From NCBI GenBank assembly GCA_964513075.1, contig CAZELR010000002.1:1-64000 (forward strand): a stretch of DNA of 64,000 nt. Reading direction: 5' to 3'. Origin of the DNA: DAOUBP01 sp964513075 (lineage in GTDB: Bacteria > Chloroflexota > Anaerolineae > CG2-30-64-16). The notes below the pieces were generated by a model. The model was not told the origin of the DNA. It did no database searches and worked only from the letters and a program-made list of their open reading frames with translations. The position numbers and the translations under genes were made by a program. This document shows positions 1-7,487 of this stretch, one piece after another. Position 1 is the first letter of the stretch. Every line of letters starts with the position of its first letter.

Positions 1-62
1 ATTTCATCACCCGCAAATTACTTGGTGGCCGGGGGGATGTGGATCTGACCTTGGGAGCGTAA
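1..62 (+). CDS. ABC transporter permease, C-terminal end (partial)
   Basis: The first 62 bases read in frame as the last 19 residues of a protein (ending LGGRGDVDLTLGA, stop TAA at 60-62). The FITRKLLGG start of this tail resembles the cytoplasmic end of a binding-protein-dependent permease. The stop lies three bases before the ATG of an ABC ATPase, so the two are almost certainly one operon. Only the tail is visible, so the substrate cannot be judged. Confidence 0.55.
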   Translation, partial: FITRKLLGGRGDVDLTLGA

Positions 63-65
63 GCT

Positions 66-1139
66 ATGTATCTAGTCTTAGACAACCTGGTGAAGACGTT
101 CGCTTCCCGCGGCGGCGTAGGTGAAGTCAACGCGGTCAACGGCGTGTCGCTGAACATCCAGCAGGGCGACCTGGTGACGCTGCTCGGCCCGTCGGGGTGC
201 GGCAAGACCACCACCCTGCGCCTCATTGCAGGCTTCGAGTTCCCCACCAGTGGCCAGATTCTGCTGGACGGCAAGCAGATCAACGATCTGCCGCCGCACA
301 AACGCGACATGTCGATGGTCTTCCAGAGCTATGCCATTTTCCCGCACCTCAACGTCTTCGAGAACATCGCGTACGGCTTGAATGTGCAGCGGCTGCCCCG
401 GGACGATATCAAGCGGCGGGTGGCGCGCGTCCTGGAACTGGTCGAGCTGACCGGCCTCGAAAACCGTGCGCCTAATCAGCTCTCTGGCGGCCAGCAGCAG
501 CGCGTGGCGTTGGCCCGTGCGCTGGTGATGGAGCCCAAAGTGCTCCTCATGGATGAGCCGCTCTCCAACCTCGACGCCAAGCTGCGCGAGCAGATGCGCA
601 CCGAGATCCGACGCATCCAGAAACGCCTGGGCATCACCAGCGTCTACGTCACCCACGACCAGATCGAGGCGATGACCCTCTCCGACCAGGTGGTGGTGAT
701 GAACAAGGGCGAGATCGAGCAGATCGGCCCGCCCGACGAGATCTACCGCCGGCCGCGCACCCGCTTCGTCGCTGATTTCATCGGCCAGGCCAATTTCGTG
801 GAGGCGATCGTGCGGGATCGCGAGGACGGCCACCTGATCGTGGACGTGCTGGGTACGACCCTGACCGCCGCGGCCCCGATGGCCGGCTTCGACATCGGGC
901 AGACGGCTACGTTGGTGGTCCGCCCGGAGATGGTCGAGATTAACCCCAGCCAGCCCGCCGTGACCGGCGTGGTGCGCCGCGCGGCGTACCTGGGCAACGT
1001 GATCGAGTACGACATCGAGGCTGGCGGACAACTGCTCTCTGTGGTGGAGCGCGACCCGCGGCGCATGACCCTGACCCCCGAAGGGCAGGAGGTTGGCTTG
1101 CGGTTCTTGGAAGATTGCTTGTACGTGCTGCCGAAGTGA
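66..1139 (+). CDS. ABC importer ATP-binding protein (PotA/FbpC/MalK-type)
   Basis: Energises a binding-protein-dependent importer. Seen: Walker A GPSGCGKT (about residues 42-49), Q-loop VFQSYAIFPH, signature LSGGQQQR, Walker B VLLMDEPLSNLD and the THD H-loop in the first 230 residues. A TOBE-type regulatory tail (about 280-350) follows. Length (357 aa) is normal for the CUT1/spermidine/iron class. The FIGQANF segment after the ATPase domain is common in spermidine/putrescine and ferric iron members, so polyamine or iron uptake is more likely than sugar uptake; this is inference. It follows the permease tail by three bases and is the last gene of its operon; a heptamer repeat begins right after its stop. 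Confidence 0.93.
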   Translation: MYLVLDNLVKTFASRGGVGEVNAVNGVSLNIQQGDLVTLLGPSGCGKTTTLRLIAGFEFPTSGQILLDGKQINDLPPHKRDMSMVFQSYAIFPHLNVFENIAYGLNVQRLPRDDIKRRVARVLELVELTGLENRAPNQLSGGQQQRVALARALVMEPKVLLMDEPLSNLDAKLREQMRTEIRRIQKRLGITSVYVTHDQIEAMTLSDQVVVMNKGEIEQIGPPDEIYRRPRTRFVADFIGQANFVEAIVRDREDGHLIVDVLGTTLTAAAPMAGFDIGQTATLVVRPEMVEINPSQPAVTGVVRRAAYLGNVIEYDIEAGGQLLSVVERDPRRMTLTPEGQEVGLRFLEDCLYVLPK

Positions 1140-1209
1140 TGCGCGGTGCGTACTGCGTATTGCGTGGGGCGTGGTGCGTGGGGCGTGGTGTGTGGTGTGT
1201 GGTGCGCAG
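1140..1209 (+). repeat. Heptanucleotide tandem repeat (GCGTGGT/GCGTATT type)
   Basis: A degenerate period-7 array (units such as GCGTACT, GCGTATT, GCGTGGT, GCGTGGG) begins immediately after the ABC ATPase stop codon and runs into a second dispersed element. The same unit type recurs near 2700, 4060, 7430, 27330 and 45780. Confidence 0.85.
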
Positions 1210-1310
1210 TGTCATTGCGAAGCGACCCGGCAAGGAAGTCCAGATAGTCATCCTGAGTGGGTCAACCATCCAAAGTCAGTTGCGGCGAGGCCCCAGCGAA
1301 GGATCTTGTC
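1210..1310 (+). repeat. Dispersed GTCATTCTGAG...CGAAGAATCT-like element, copy 1
   Basis: Contains GTCATTGCGAAGCG, then TCATCCTGAG, and ends GCGAAGGATCTTG. A shorter copy with the same ends lies in inverse orientation at 45701-45753. Both copies abut a GCGTATT-type heptamer array. No coding potential is claimed; the short ORFs here are repeat-derived. Confidence 0.55.
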
Positions 1311-1339
1311 GACAGCCGGTGTTTTAAGGGAATGAGCCA

Positions 1340-2206
1340 GTGAGAACTGATTTTGACCTGTTGATGTTCGGTCACTTCGCTGTCGACCATATCATCGTCG
1401 ATGGTGTGGCCGAGACCGTATCCGGCGGCGGCGTGTATTATGGCAGCGTCGCAGCCCGGCGGCTGGGTGCGCGGGTGGGCGTGGTGACCCGGCTGCGCGA
1501 AGCCGACTTCCCCCGCCTGGAGGAGCTGCGCGCCGAGGGCGTGAGGGTCTTTGCCGCGCCCGCTGCCGAGACGTCGGGCATCGCCAACTATTACAACTCG
1601 GCCGACATGGAGCGCCGCGTCTGCGTGCCGCTGGGCTTTGCCGGGCCGATTCAGCCAGCCGATGTGCCGGATGCCCGCGCGCGTATCTACGCGATAACGC
1701 CTATCATCGCTGGCGAAGTGGATCTGGCACTCCTGAAGACGCTGGCTGGGCGCGGATCGGTGGCGCTGGATGTACAGGGCTTCGTGCGCGTCCGTGTGGG
1801 CGATGAACTGCTCTTCCGCCCCTGGCCGGAGATGGCCGAAGGGCTGCGCCACGTGACCTACCTCAAGGTGGACCGCGCCGAGGCCGAGTCGCTGACCGGC
1901 GAGACCGATCTCGCCATCGCGGCGCGCAAGCTGGCGGCGTACGGCCCCAAAGAGATCGTTCTCACCCAGTCGGCCGGTGTCACCGTCTACGCGGATGGCG
2001 GGCTGCACTTCGCGCCCTTCACCCCGCGCTCCCTGGCCGGCCGCACCGGCCGCGGGGACACCTGCTTCGCCACCTACCTGACCAAACGCCTCTCGCTCTC
2101 CCCGGCCGAGGCGTGCCGCTGGGCGGGCATCGTGACCACCCTCAAGCAGGAGCAGCCCGGCCCCTGGCGAGGAACGGTTGCGGAGGTGGAGCGGCTTTGG
2201 GGCTAG
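1340..2206 (+). CDS. PfkB-family carbohydrate/nucleoside kinase
   Basis: Ribokinase-like ATP-dependent kinase of 288 aa, the usual family length. The N-terminal substrate side has the glycine-rich SGGGVYYGSVAARRLGA segment. The C-terminal signature RTGRGDTCFATYL (about residues 234-246) matches the PfkB motif in which GxGD forms the anion hole and the Asp is the catalytic base. The substrate cannot be read from sequence. It is convergent with the aromatic operon; its stop codon lies in the stem of a short hairpin shared by both convergent units. Confidence 0.85.
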   Translation: MRTDFDLLMFGHFAVDHIIVDGVAETVSGGGVYYGSVAARRLGARVGVVTRLREADFPRLEELRAEGVRVFAAPAAETSGIANYYNSADMERRVCVPLGFAGPIQPADVPDARARIYAITPIIAGEVDLALLKTLAGRGSVALDVQGFVRVRVGDELLFRPWPEMAEGLRHVTYLKVDRAEAESLTGETDLAIAARKLAAYGPKEIVLTQSAGVTVYADGGLHFAPFTPRSLAGRTGRGDTCFATYLTKRLSLSPAEACRWAGIVTTLKQEQPGPWRGTVAEVERLWG

Positions 2207-2243
2207 GGTTGTCAACTTTCCAATAGCTGGCAACCCTGGCTTT
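2203..2243. terminator. Candidate bidirectional terminator between pfkB and aroK-aroB
   Basis: AGGGTTGTCA ... TGGCAACCCT forms a ten-base stem with one mismatch between two convergent genes, followed on the plus strand by a short T-rich stretch (CTTTTCC). The pfkB stop codon lies at the base of the left arm. Confidence 0.4.
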
Positions 2244-2245
2244 TC

Positions 2246-4030
2246 CTATCGGATGTGCCCAAGCGCATCCGATACTAGTGCTTCCGGTACTCCATCTACC
2301 ATCTCGACCCGTCCGATATCGCGTATTACCACGAAGCGCAGGCTGCGGCCGCGGCGTTTCTTGTCCGTGCCCATCGCGGCCAGCGCTGCGTTCGGGTCGA
2401 AGGAGTAGCGGACCGGCAGGCCGTGGCGTTCGACCGCGCTGCGGATCTTTTCGGGCAGGTCAATCGCACACAGCCCCAGGCTCGCGCTGAGCTCGGCCGC
2501 GGCCACCAGCCCCAGGCCCACCCCCTCGCCATGGCGCAGCGTGAACCCCGAGATGAGCTCCAGCGCGTGGCCGAAGGTGTGCCCCAGGTTCAGCCACGCC
2601 CGGTCGCCGGCCTCGAACGGGTCGCGTTCCACGATGTCAGCCTTGACCCGGACCGCGGCGGCGATCATGCTGACCATGTCGGGTGGCTTTGCGTGGTGCG
2701 TATTGTGGCGACCTGCGGGTCGTGATGCGTATTGCGTGTTGCGTGTTGCGTGTTGCGTCTCTTTTTCCGGACTCGGGGCTTCAGCCGGTTTCTCGGGGCA
2801 GCGGGAACAACCGGCTAAAGCCTCGATTCCGGTGTCCAGGCGGTCGAAGAGCTCCGGATCGCCGATGATGGCGGTCTTGATGATCTCGGCCATGCCGGAG
2901 CGCAATTCGACGCCTGGCAGGGTGGCCAGCAGGTCGGGATCGATCAGCACCAACGCCGGCTGTTTGAACGCGCCGACCAGGTTCTTCCCCTCGGGCAGGT
3001 CCACGCCCGTCTTGCCGCCCACACTGGAGTCCACCATCGCCAGCAGGCTGGTTGGGATCTGCACGAACGGCACGCCGCGCAGCCACGTGGCGGCCGTGAA
3101 CCCTGCCATGTCACCGACCACGCCGCCGCCCAGCGCGATCACCGGCTCGTTGCGCGCCAACTTGGCGGCTGTCAGTTGGGCATACAGGCCGGCCATCGTG
3201 GCCAACGTCTTGTGCTGCTCGCCGTCCGGAACCTCGCAGACCAGCGGCTCGAAGCCGGCCACGACAAGCGATGTGCGCAGCGTCTCCAGGTGATATTGTC
3301 CGACCGTCGGGTTGGTGATCACCGCGCAGCGGCCCGGGGGCAGGCCGGCCTCGACGATGTGGCGTCCTGCTTGTCTTAGGACCCCGCCCGCGATGAGGAC
3401 CGCGTAGCCAGACGAAGGACGAACGACGGACGACGAACGATGGATGACGGACGACGAATCGGCTCCTTCGTTCTTCGTCTTTCGTCTTTCGTCTCGTATG
3501 ACGAGGCAGTGCCCGCCCTCGGGCAACCCCGCGACAATACCCAGCACCCGCTCGGCGGCCGCGGCGATGGTCAGGTTGCCGGTGTCCAGGTGATGCGGTA
3601 TGGCGGCGTAGGCATCGGCGCGCTGCGCGAGGAGGGCCCGGATGCGCGCCAGGCGGTCGCCTCCGGCGAGCATGGGACGGCCGGCGTCATCTCCGACGCG
3701 GCGTAGGATCACCTCGGGCGCGGCGTCGAGGCAGATCACCGTGCCTCCAGCCGCCAGCGCCTCCCGGTTGGCCGGATCGATGGCCGCGCCCCCGCCCGTT
3801 GCCACCACCAGCCCCTGCGGCGCGGCCAGCTCCCGGCAGACGGCGGCCTCCAGCGCCCGAAACGCATCTTCGCCGTCTTCGGCGAAGATGGCCGGGATCG
3901 GTTTGGCGGCGCGTTCTGCGATGACGTCATCGAGGCTCACAAACCGACGTCCCAGCCGCGCGGCCACGACAGGGCCGACGCTGGTCTTGCCGGTGCCCAT
4001 GAAGCCGGTGAGGATGATATTTTGTGTCAT
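2246..4030 (-). CDS. aroKB: Shikimate kinase / 3-dehydroquinate synthase fusion
   Basis: Bifunctional enzyme for steps 5 and 2 of the shikimate pathway, 594 aa from the ATG at 4030. Residues 1-165 are shikimate kinase (Walker A GFMGTGKT). Residues from about 207 are dehydroquinate synthase (NAD-binding VPDGEQHKT, GGGVVGDMAGF; metal ligands around GHTFGHALE). The inter-domain linker (about 177-206) is encoded by a heptamer repeat (3413-3500) and reads DERRKTKNE...SSSVVRPSS. A second insertion of about 48 residues (about 398-445) splits the AroB domain just before the VKADIV helix; it consists of a palindromic element plus a GCGTATT array. The upstream in-frame extension is repeat-derived, so I chose the later ATG. 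Last gene of the aromatic operon. Confidence 0.93.
   Translation of the reverse strand: MTQNIILTGFMGTGKTSVGPVVAARLGRRFVSLDDVIAERAAKPIPAIFAEDGEDAFRALEAAVCRELAAPQGLVVATGGGAAIDPANREALAAGGTVICLDAAPEVILRRVGDDAGRPMLAGGDRLARIRALLAQRADAYAAIPHHLDTGNLTIAAAAERVLGIVAGLPEGGHCLVIRDERRKTKNEGADSSSVIHRSSSVVRPSSGYAVLIAGGVLRQAGRHIVEAGLPPGRCAVITNPTVGQYHLETLRTSLVVAGFEPLVCEVPDGEQHKTLATMAGLYAQLTAAKLARNEPVIALGGGVVGDMAGFTAATWLRGVPFVQIPTSLLAMVDSSVGGKTGVDLPEGKNLVGAFKQPALVLIDPDLLATLPGVELRSGMAEIIKTAIIGDPELFDRLDTGIEALAGCSRCPEKPAEAPSPEKETQHATRNTQYASRPAGRHNTHHAKPPDMVSMIAAAVRVKADIVERDPFEAGDRAWLNLGHTFGHALELISGFTLRHGEGVGLGLVAAAELSASLGLCAIDLPEKIRSAVERHGLPVRYSFDPNAALAAMGTDKKRRGRSLRFVVIRDIGRVEMVDGVPEALVSDALGHIR
2694..2762 (-). 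repeat. GCGTATT-type heptamer array inside aroB domain
   Basis: Units GCGTATT/GCGTGTT on the plus strand, read on the coding strand as NTQYA-like heptapeptides (ATRNTQYASR). It is contiguous with the palindromic element at 2771-2835, and together they make the extra loop of the AroB domain. Confidence 0.85.
2771..2835. repeat. Palindromic dispersed element, family P1, copy A (inside aroB)
   Basis: Arms GGACTCGGGGCTTCAGCCGG and CCGGCTAAAGCCTCGATTCC are near-perfect inverted repeats around a GC-rich loop. Further copies at 18352-18394 and 50813-50871 share the ends GGAATCGAG and CTCGATTCC and the CTTCAGCCGG/CCGCCTAAAG inner arms. Here it is translated as part of AroB. Confidence 0.75.
3413..3500 (-). 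repeat. Composite inverted heptamer element in the aroK-aroB linker
   Basis: One arm is an array of GACGAAG/GACGAAC units, the other of TTTCGTC units; the arms are mutually complementary (GACGAA with TTCGTC) around a short unique spacer. It encodes the linker between the AroK and AroB domains. A twin lies inside aroA at 7962-8064. Confidence 0.85.
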
Positions 4031-4047
4031 GATCGAGGACTTTCTGA

Positions 4048-4086
4048 TGTGCTGCGTGTTACGTGGTGCGTATTGCGTATTGCGTG
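4048..4086. repeat. GCGTATT-type heptamer array between aroC and aroK-aroB
   Basis: Units GCGTGTT, ACGTGGT, GCGTATT, GCGTATT fill most of the 59-base gap between the aroC stop and the aroK-aroB start. Translated upstream of aroK this array yields the spurious extension NTQYAPRNTQH. Confidence 0.85.
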
Positions 4087-4089
4087 AGA

Positions 4090-5307
4090 TCATGTGTCGT
4101 AGCCGAAGTGCCACGGCGCGTTGTCCATGGGGAGATCCTCTAATCGGCTTTGGCGGAGCGCGGCAAAGCGCGGCAATTGCTCGGCCAGCGAATCGCCGCC
4201 GAGCTTGCGCATCAGCTCATCCGCCAGGACCCAGGCGACCATCGCCTCGCCGATGACGACGGCGCGCGGGACCGCGCAGAAGTCGGAGCGCTCGTAGCGG
4301 GTGGCCGCGGCCTCACCCGTGGCCAGGTCCACGGACCGCAGCGGCGTGAGGGTGGTGGCGATGGGCTTCATGGCCGCGCGGAGCACGATCGGCTCGCCGG
4401 TGGTGATGCCGCCCTCCAACCCGCCGGCGCGGTTGGAAGCGCGCCCTATCTCCCCCGTTCTCCCCTCTCCTCCGGAGAGGATAGGGGCCGGGGCTGGGGA
4501 CCCTATCTCGTCATGCACCTGCGTGCCGCGCAGCCGCGCGTTGGCGAACGCGGGCCCGATCTCCGCGCCCTTGACGGCCTGAATCGACACAATCGCCGCG
4601 ACCAGTTTCGCGTCCAGTCTGCGGTCGAAGTGCACGTGGCTGCCCAGTCCCGGCGGTGCGCCCAGCGCTACCACCTCGAACACCCCGCCCAGCGTATCCT
4701 TGGCCTGCATCGTATCGGAAATGGCGCGGTGCATAGCGTCTGCGGCGGCAGGGTCGGGGCAGCGCACGTCGTTAGTCTCGGCCAGCGTGAAGCGGTCCTC
4801 GTAAGGCAGATCGTCCGGAATCTTCGCGTCCACTTCGCCGATGCTGGTGATGTAGCCGCCCACGGTGATGCCGAACTGGGCCAGGTATGTCTTGCAGATC
4901 GCGCCGACCGCCACGCGCATGGCCGTCTCTCTGGCGCTGGCGCGCTCCAACCCCGGCCGCAGGTCGCGGTAGCCGTACTTGATCGCCGCGGCCAGGTCTG
5001 CGTGGCCCGGCCGCGGGATCGTCATGGGCGGGATGTCTTTTTCGGCCCATGCCCTGTAGTCCAGGTTGGCTACTTCCAGGCCGATGGGCCCGCCGGTGGT
5101 GCGGCCGGCAGTTACGCCCGCGGTGATGCGAACTGCGTCTCGCTCGATCTTCATGCGGCCACCTGCGCCATAAGCGATCTGCCGTCGCGCCAGCTCCCGG
5201 TCGATGTCTTCGGCCGCGAGCGGCAGCCCGGCGATTATCCCTTCCAGGATCGCGGTCAGCTTTGGGCCGTGGCTTTCACCGGCGGTAAGGAAACGCAATA
5301 TAGCCAT
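4090..5307 (-). CDS. aroC: Chorismate synthase
   Basis: Converts EPSP to chorismate using reduced FMN, the last common step of the aromatic pathway. 405 aa. Seen: N-terminal FLTAGESHGP, the RPGHAD and YRDLRPGLERASARETA segments, and the C-terminal signature region RAGGLEGGITTGEPI...MKPI. An insertion of about 20 residues (SPAPAPILSGGEGRTGE, near 268-288) lies just before RAGGLEGG and is encoded by a palindromic CCCTATC/GATAGGG repeat. The start codon is one base from the tyrS stop, so the genes are co-transcribed. Confidence 0.96.
   Translation of the reverse strand: MAILRFLTAGESHGPKLTAILEGIIAGLPLAAEDIDRELARRQIAYGAGGRMKIERDAVRITAGVTAGRTTGGPIGLEVANLDYRAWAEKDIPPMTIPRPGHADLAAAIKYGYRDLRPGLERASARETAMRVAVGAICKTYLAQFGITVGGYITSIGEVDAKIPDDLPYEDRFTLAETNDVRCPDPAAADAMHRAISDTMQAKDTLGGVFEVVALGAPPGLGSHVHFDRRLDAKLVAAIVSIQAVKGAEIGPAFANARLRGTQVHDEIGSPAPAPILSGGEGRTGEIGRASNRAGGLEGGITTGEPIVLRAAMKPIATTLTPLRSVDLATGEAAATRYERSDFCAVPRAVVIGEAMVAWVLADELMRKLGGDSLAEQLPRFAALRQSRLEDLPMDNAPWHFGYDT
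4443..4504. repeat. Palindromic CCCTATC...GATAGGG element inside aroC
   Basis: Contains CCCTATCTCCCCCG, the core CTCTCCTCCGGAGAG and GGATAGGGGCCGGGG, giving internal inverted symmetry. It is read in frame within aroC. Similar CCCTCTCC...GGAGAGGG palindromes are widespread intergenic repeats in GC-rich bacteria (general knowledge). Confidence 0.6.
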
Positions 5308-5308
5308 C

Positions 5309-6586
5309 CTACCCCAGCACCCGCACCAGGTGATACTGCTTCTTGCCCGTCCTCAAGACCACGTAGGCGCCTTCGATGACCTGCGCGATGGTGATAGCTC
5401 CCGACGCGTCATCGACGCGCACGTTGTTGACGTAGGCGCCGCCCGAGGCGAGCAGCCGGCGCGCCTCGCCTTTGGACTTCACCGCGCCGGTCTCGACTAA
5501 CAGGTCTACGAGCGGCTTGCCTTCTCCCTCGAACGCCGTCTTCGGCTGCTCGCTGGCCGGCACGTCGGCAAAGATGTCGGCGATGTCCGACGCAGCCAGG
5601 CCTTCGATGGCGCCGCCGAAGAGCACTTGCGATGCCTTTTCAGCGTCGGCTAAGGCTTGGTCGCCGTGCACCAGCCGCGTCACCTCGCGCGCCAAGGTTC
5701 GCTGCGCGTCCCGGCGTTCGGGATGTTCCCGCGTCGCGGCCTCTTGGGCGGCGATCTCATCCGCGGTCAGCCAGGTGAAGTAGCGCAGGAAGTTGACCGC
5801 ATCGGTGTCAGGCTGGTTCAGCCAGAACTGGTAGAAGCGGTACGGCGAGGTGCGCTGGGGATCCAACCAGATGGCGCCCTGTACGGTCTTGCCCAGCTTA
5901 ACCCCCTCGGCGCCGGTGACCAGGGGGTAAACCATGCCGTAAGCCCGGGCGCCTTTGACGCGGCGGATCAGCTCGACGCCCGCGGTGATGTTGCCCCACT
6001 GATCGCTGCCGCCGGCCTGCAGGGTGCAGCCGAAGCGCTCGTGCAACTGCAGGAAATCGTAGGCTTGCAGCAGCATGTAGCTGAACTCGGCGTACGAGAT
6101 GCCGTCCTGCCGGTCGAGCCTTGATTTGACCGAGTCCTTGGCCATCATGTAGTTCACCGTGAAGTGCTTGCCCACGTCGCGCAGGAAGTGCATCATCGGG
6201 ATGGTGGTCAGCCAGTCGGCGTTGTTCACGATGCGGGCAGGGTTAGTGCGGACTTCGAAATCGAGGAAGCGCGCCAACTGGCCGCGAATCGCCTCCACAT
6301 TGACTGCAATCGTCTCCAGGCTTTGCAATTGGCGCTCCTGGCTTTTGCCGCTAGGGTCGCCGATCATGCCAGTGCCGCCGCCCGCGAGTGCGATGGGGGT
6401 GTGTCCCGCGCGCTGCATGCGCGCCAGTCCCATCAGCGCCAGTAGATTCCCCACCTGGAGGCTGGTCGAGGTCGGGTCGAATCCGATGTAGGCGGTCACC
6501 TTTTCCTGGGCCAAGGTATCAGGCAAGCCTTCGGTGAAGTCATACACCAGGCCGCGCCAGTGGAACTCATCGAAAACGTTGGTCAT
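5309..6586 (-). CDS. tyrS: Tyrosyl-tRNA synthetase
   Basis: Class I synthetase charging tRNA-Tyr, 425 aa. Seen: DPTSTSLQVGNLLALMGL (HIGH region, residues about 37-54), GGGTGMIGDPSGK, the tyrosine-site segment YDFLQL and GGSDQWGNI, KLGKT (KMSKS equivalent), and a C-terminal S4 RNA-binding domain with ARRLLASGGAYVN. The first His of HIGH is Gln (codon CAG) at residue 44 and the last His is Asn. Asn is common at the last position, but Gln at the first is unusual. The gene overlaps aroE by 20 bases, so it belongs to the aromatic operon rather than having its own T-box leader. Confidence 0.96.
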   Translation of the reverse strand: MTNVFDEFHWRGLVYDFTEGLPDTLAQEKVTAYIGFDPTSTSLQVGNLLALMGLARMQRAGHTPIALAGGGTGMIGDPSGKSQERQLQSLETIAVNVEAIRGQLARFLDFEVRTNPARIVNNADWLTTIPMMHFLRDVGKHFTVNYMMAKDSVKSRLDRQDGISYAEFSYMLLQAYDFLQLHERFGCTLQAGGSDQWGNITAGVELIRRVKGARAYGMVYPLVTGAEGVKLGKTVQGAIWLDPQRTSPYRFYQFWLNQPDTDAVNFLRYFTWLTADEIAAQEAATREHPERRDAQRTLAREVTRLVHGDQALADAEKASQVLFGGAIEGLAASDIADIFADVPASEQPKTAFEGEGKPLVDLLVETGAVKSKGEARRLLASGGAYVNNVRVDDASGAITIAQVIEGAYVVLRTGKKQYHLVRVLG

Positions 6587-7487
6587 TTGCTTCTAGCTCC
6601 TTTCTCATCAGTCGGGCAAGACTGCCCGCATCGATTCCTGTCCACAATGCTGCCGCTTGCGCGCCCTGGTGCACCAGCATCCCCAGCCCATCGATGGCTG
6701 TGGCGCCTTGCGACCGGGCCAGCGCCAGCAGCGCGGTGGGCCGGTGATAGATCAGATCGTACACCACCTGGTCCGACCGGAACGCCGCATCCGGCTCCCA
6801 CGGCAGCGCATCCCCTGCGTGTAACCCTAAACTGGTCGCGTTGACGATCAGGTCGGCCCAAGGCGCCAGCTTCGGCAAGGCGCCGGGAAACGCATGTGCG
6901 CTCAGCCGGTCAGTCGCATCGGGCAGGGCCGCGCACATTGCTCGACATAATCTATCAGCATGCTCCGGCGTCCGGTTGGCGACGGCCACCTCCGCACCGG
7001 CCTCCAGCAGCGCATAGGCCACCGAGCGTGCCGCGCCGCCAGCGCCGAGGACGATGGCTCGGCGACTTCGCACCCCATGCGCCTGTAAATCCGCCATGAA
7101 TCCCGCGCCGTCGGTGTTGTCGCCCAACAGTGAGCCATCGGCCCGCACGATAAGGGTGTTCACAGCCCCCGCCGCCTGCGCCATCGGCGTCAGTTCGTCT
7201 AGGAAGGGCATGACCGCCTGCTTGTGCGGCACGGTAACATTGGCTCCTGCGAAGCCAAGCGCAGCCAGCCCGGCCACAGCCTCGCCCACGCGTTCCGGCG
7301 CCACCGGCAGCGGCACATAGACCCAATCCAGTCCTAGCGCCGCATACGCCGCGTTGTGCATCGCCGGGCTCAGGCTGTGGTCCACCGGCCAGCCGAGCAG
7401 GCCGACCAGGCGGGTTGCGCCCGTGATGCGTGATGCGTGATGCGTGGTGCGTGGTGCGTATTGCGTATTGCGTACTGCTTTAGTCAT
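6567..7487 (-). CDS. aroE: Shikimate dehydrogenase
   Basis: NADPH-dependent reduction of 3-dehydroshikimate, 306 aa. Seen: GWPVDHSLSPAMHNAAY (shikimate binding), NVTVPHK with the catalytic Lys, GDNTDGAGF, the GAGGAARSVAYAL nucleotide loop, NRTPEHA, and the C-terminal DGLGMLVHQGA. The start ATG overlaps the aroA stop as ATGA, which strongly supports it. As a result residues about 5-23 (RNTQYAPRTTHHASRIT) are encoded by a GCGTATT/GCGTGAT heptamer array and form a repeat-derived N-terminal extension. There is no later ATG before the domain begins. Confidence 0.95.
   Translation of the reverse strand: MTKAVRNTQYAPRTTHHASRITGATRLVGLLGWPVDHSLSPAMHNAAYAALGLDWVYVPLPVAPERVGEAVAGLAALGFAGANVTVPHKQAVMPFLDELTPMAQAAGAVNTLIVRADGSLLGDNTDGAGFMADLQAHGVRSRRAIVLGAGGAARSVAYALLEAGAEVAVANRTPEHADRLCRAMCAALPDATDRLSAHAFPGALPKLAPWADLIVNATSLGLHAGDALPWEPDAAFRSDQVVYDLIYHRPTALLALARSQGATAIDGLGMLVHQGAQAAALWTGIDAGSLARLMRKELEANDQRFR
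7420..7478 (-). repeat. Heptamer array encoding the N-terminus of aroE
   Basis: About eight period-7 units (GCGTGAT, GCGTGGT, GCGTATT, GCGTACT) lie directly downstream of the ATGA overlap of aroA and aroE and are translated. Confidence 0.88.

Noticed and set aside
78..1031. 317-codon open frame on the minus strand
   Set aside because: Antisense to the ABC ATPase with complete Walker and signature motifs.
1093..1335. Two short open frames of about 70-80 codons
   Set aside because: Their codons come from the GCGTGGT heptamer array, which is open in all frames for arithmetic reasons; no SD or family.
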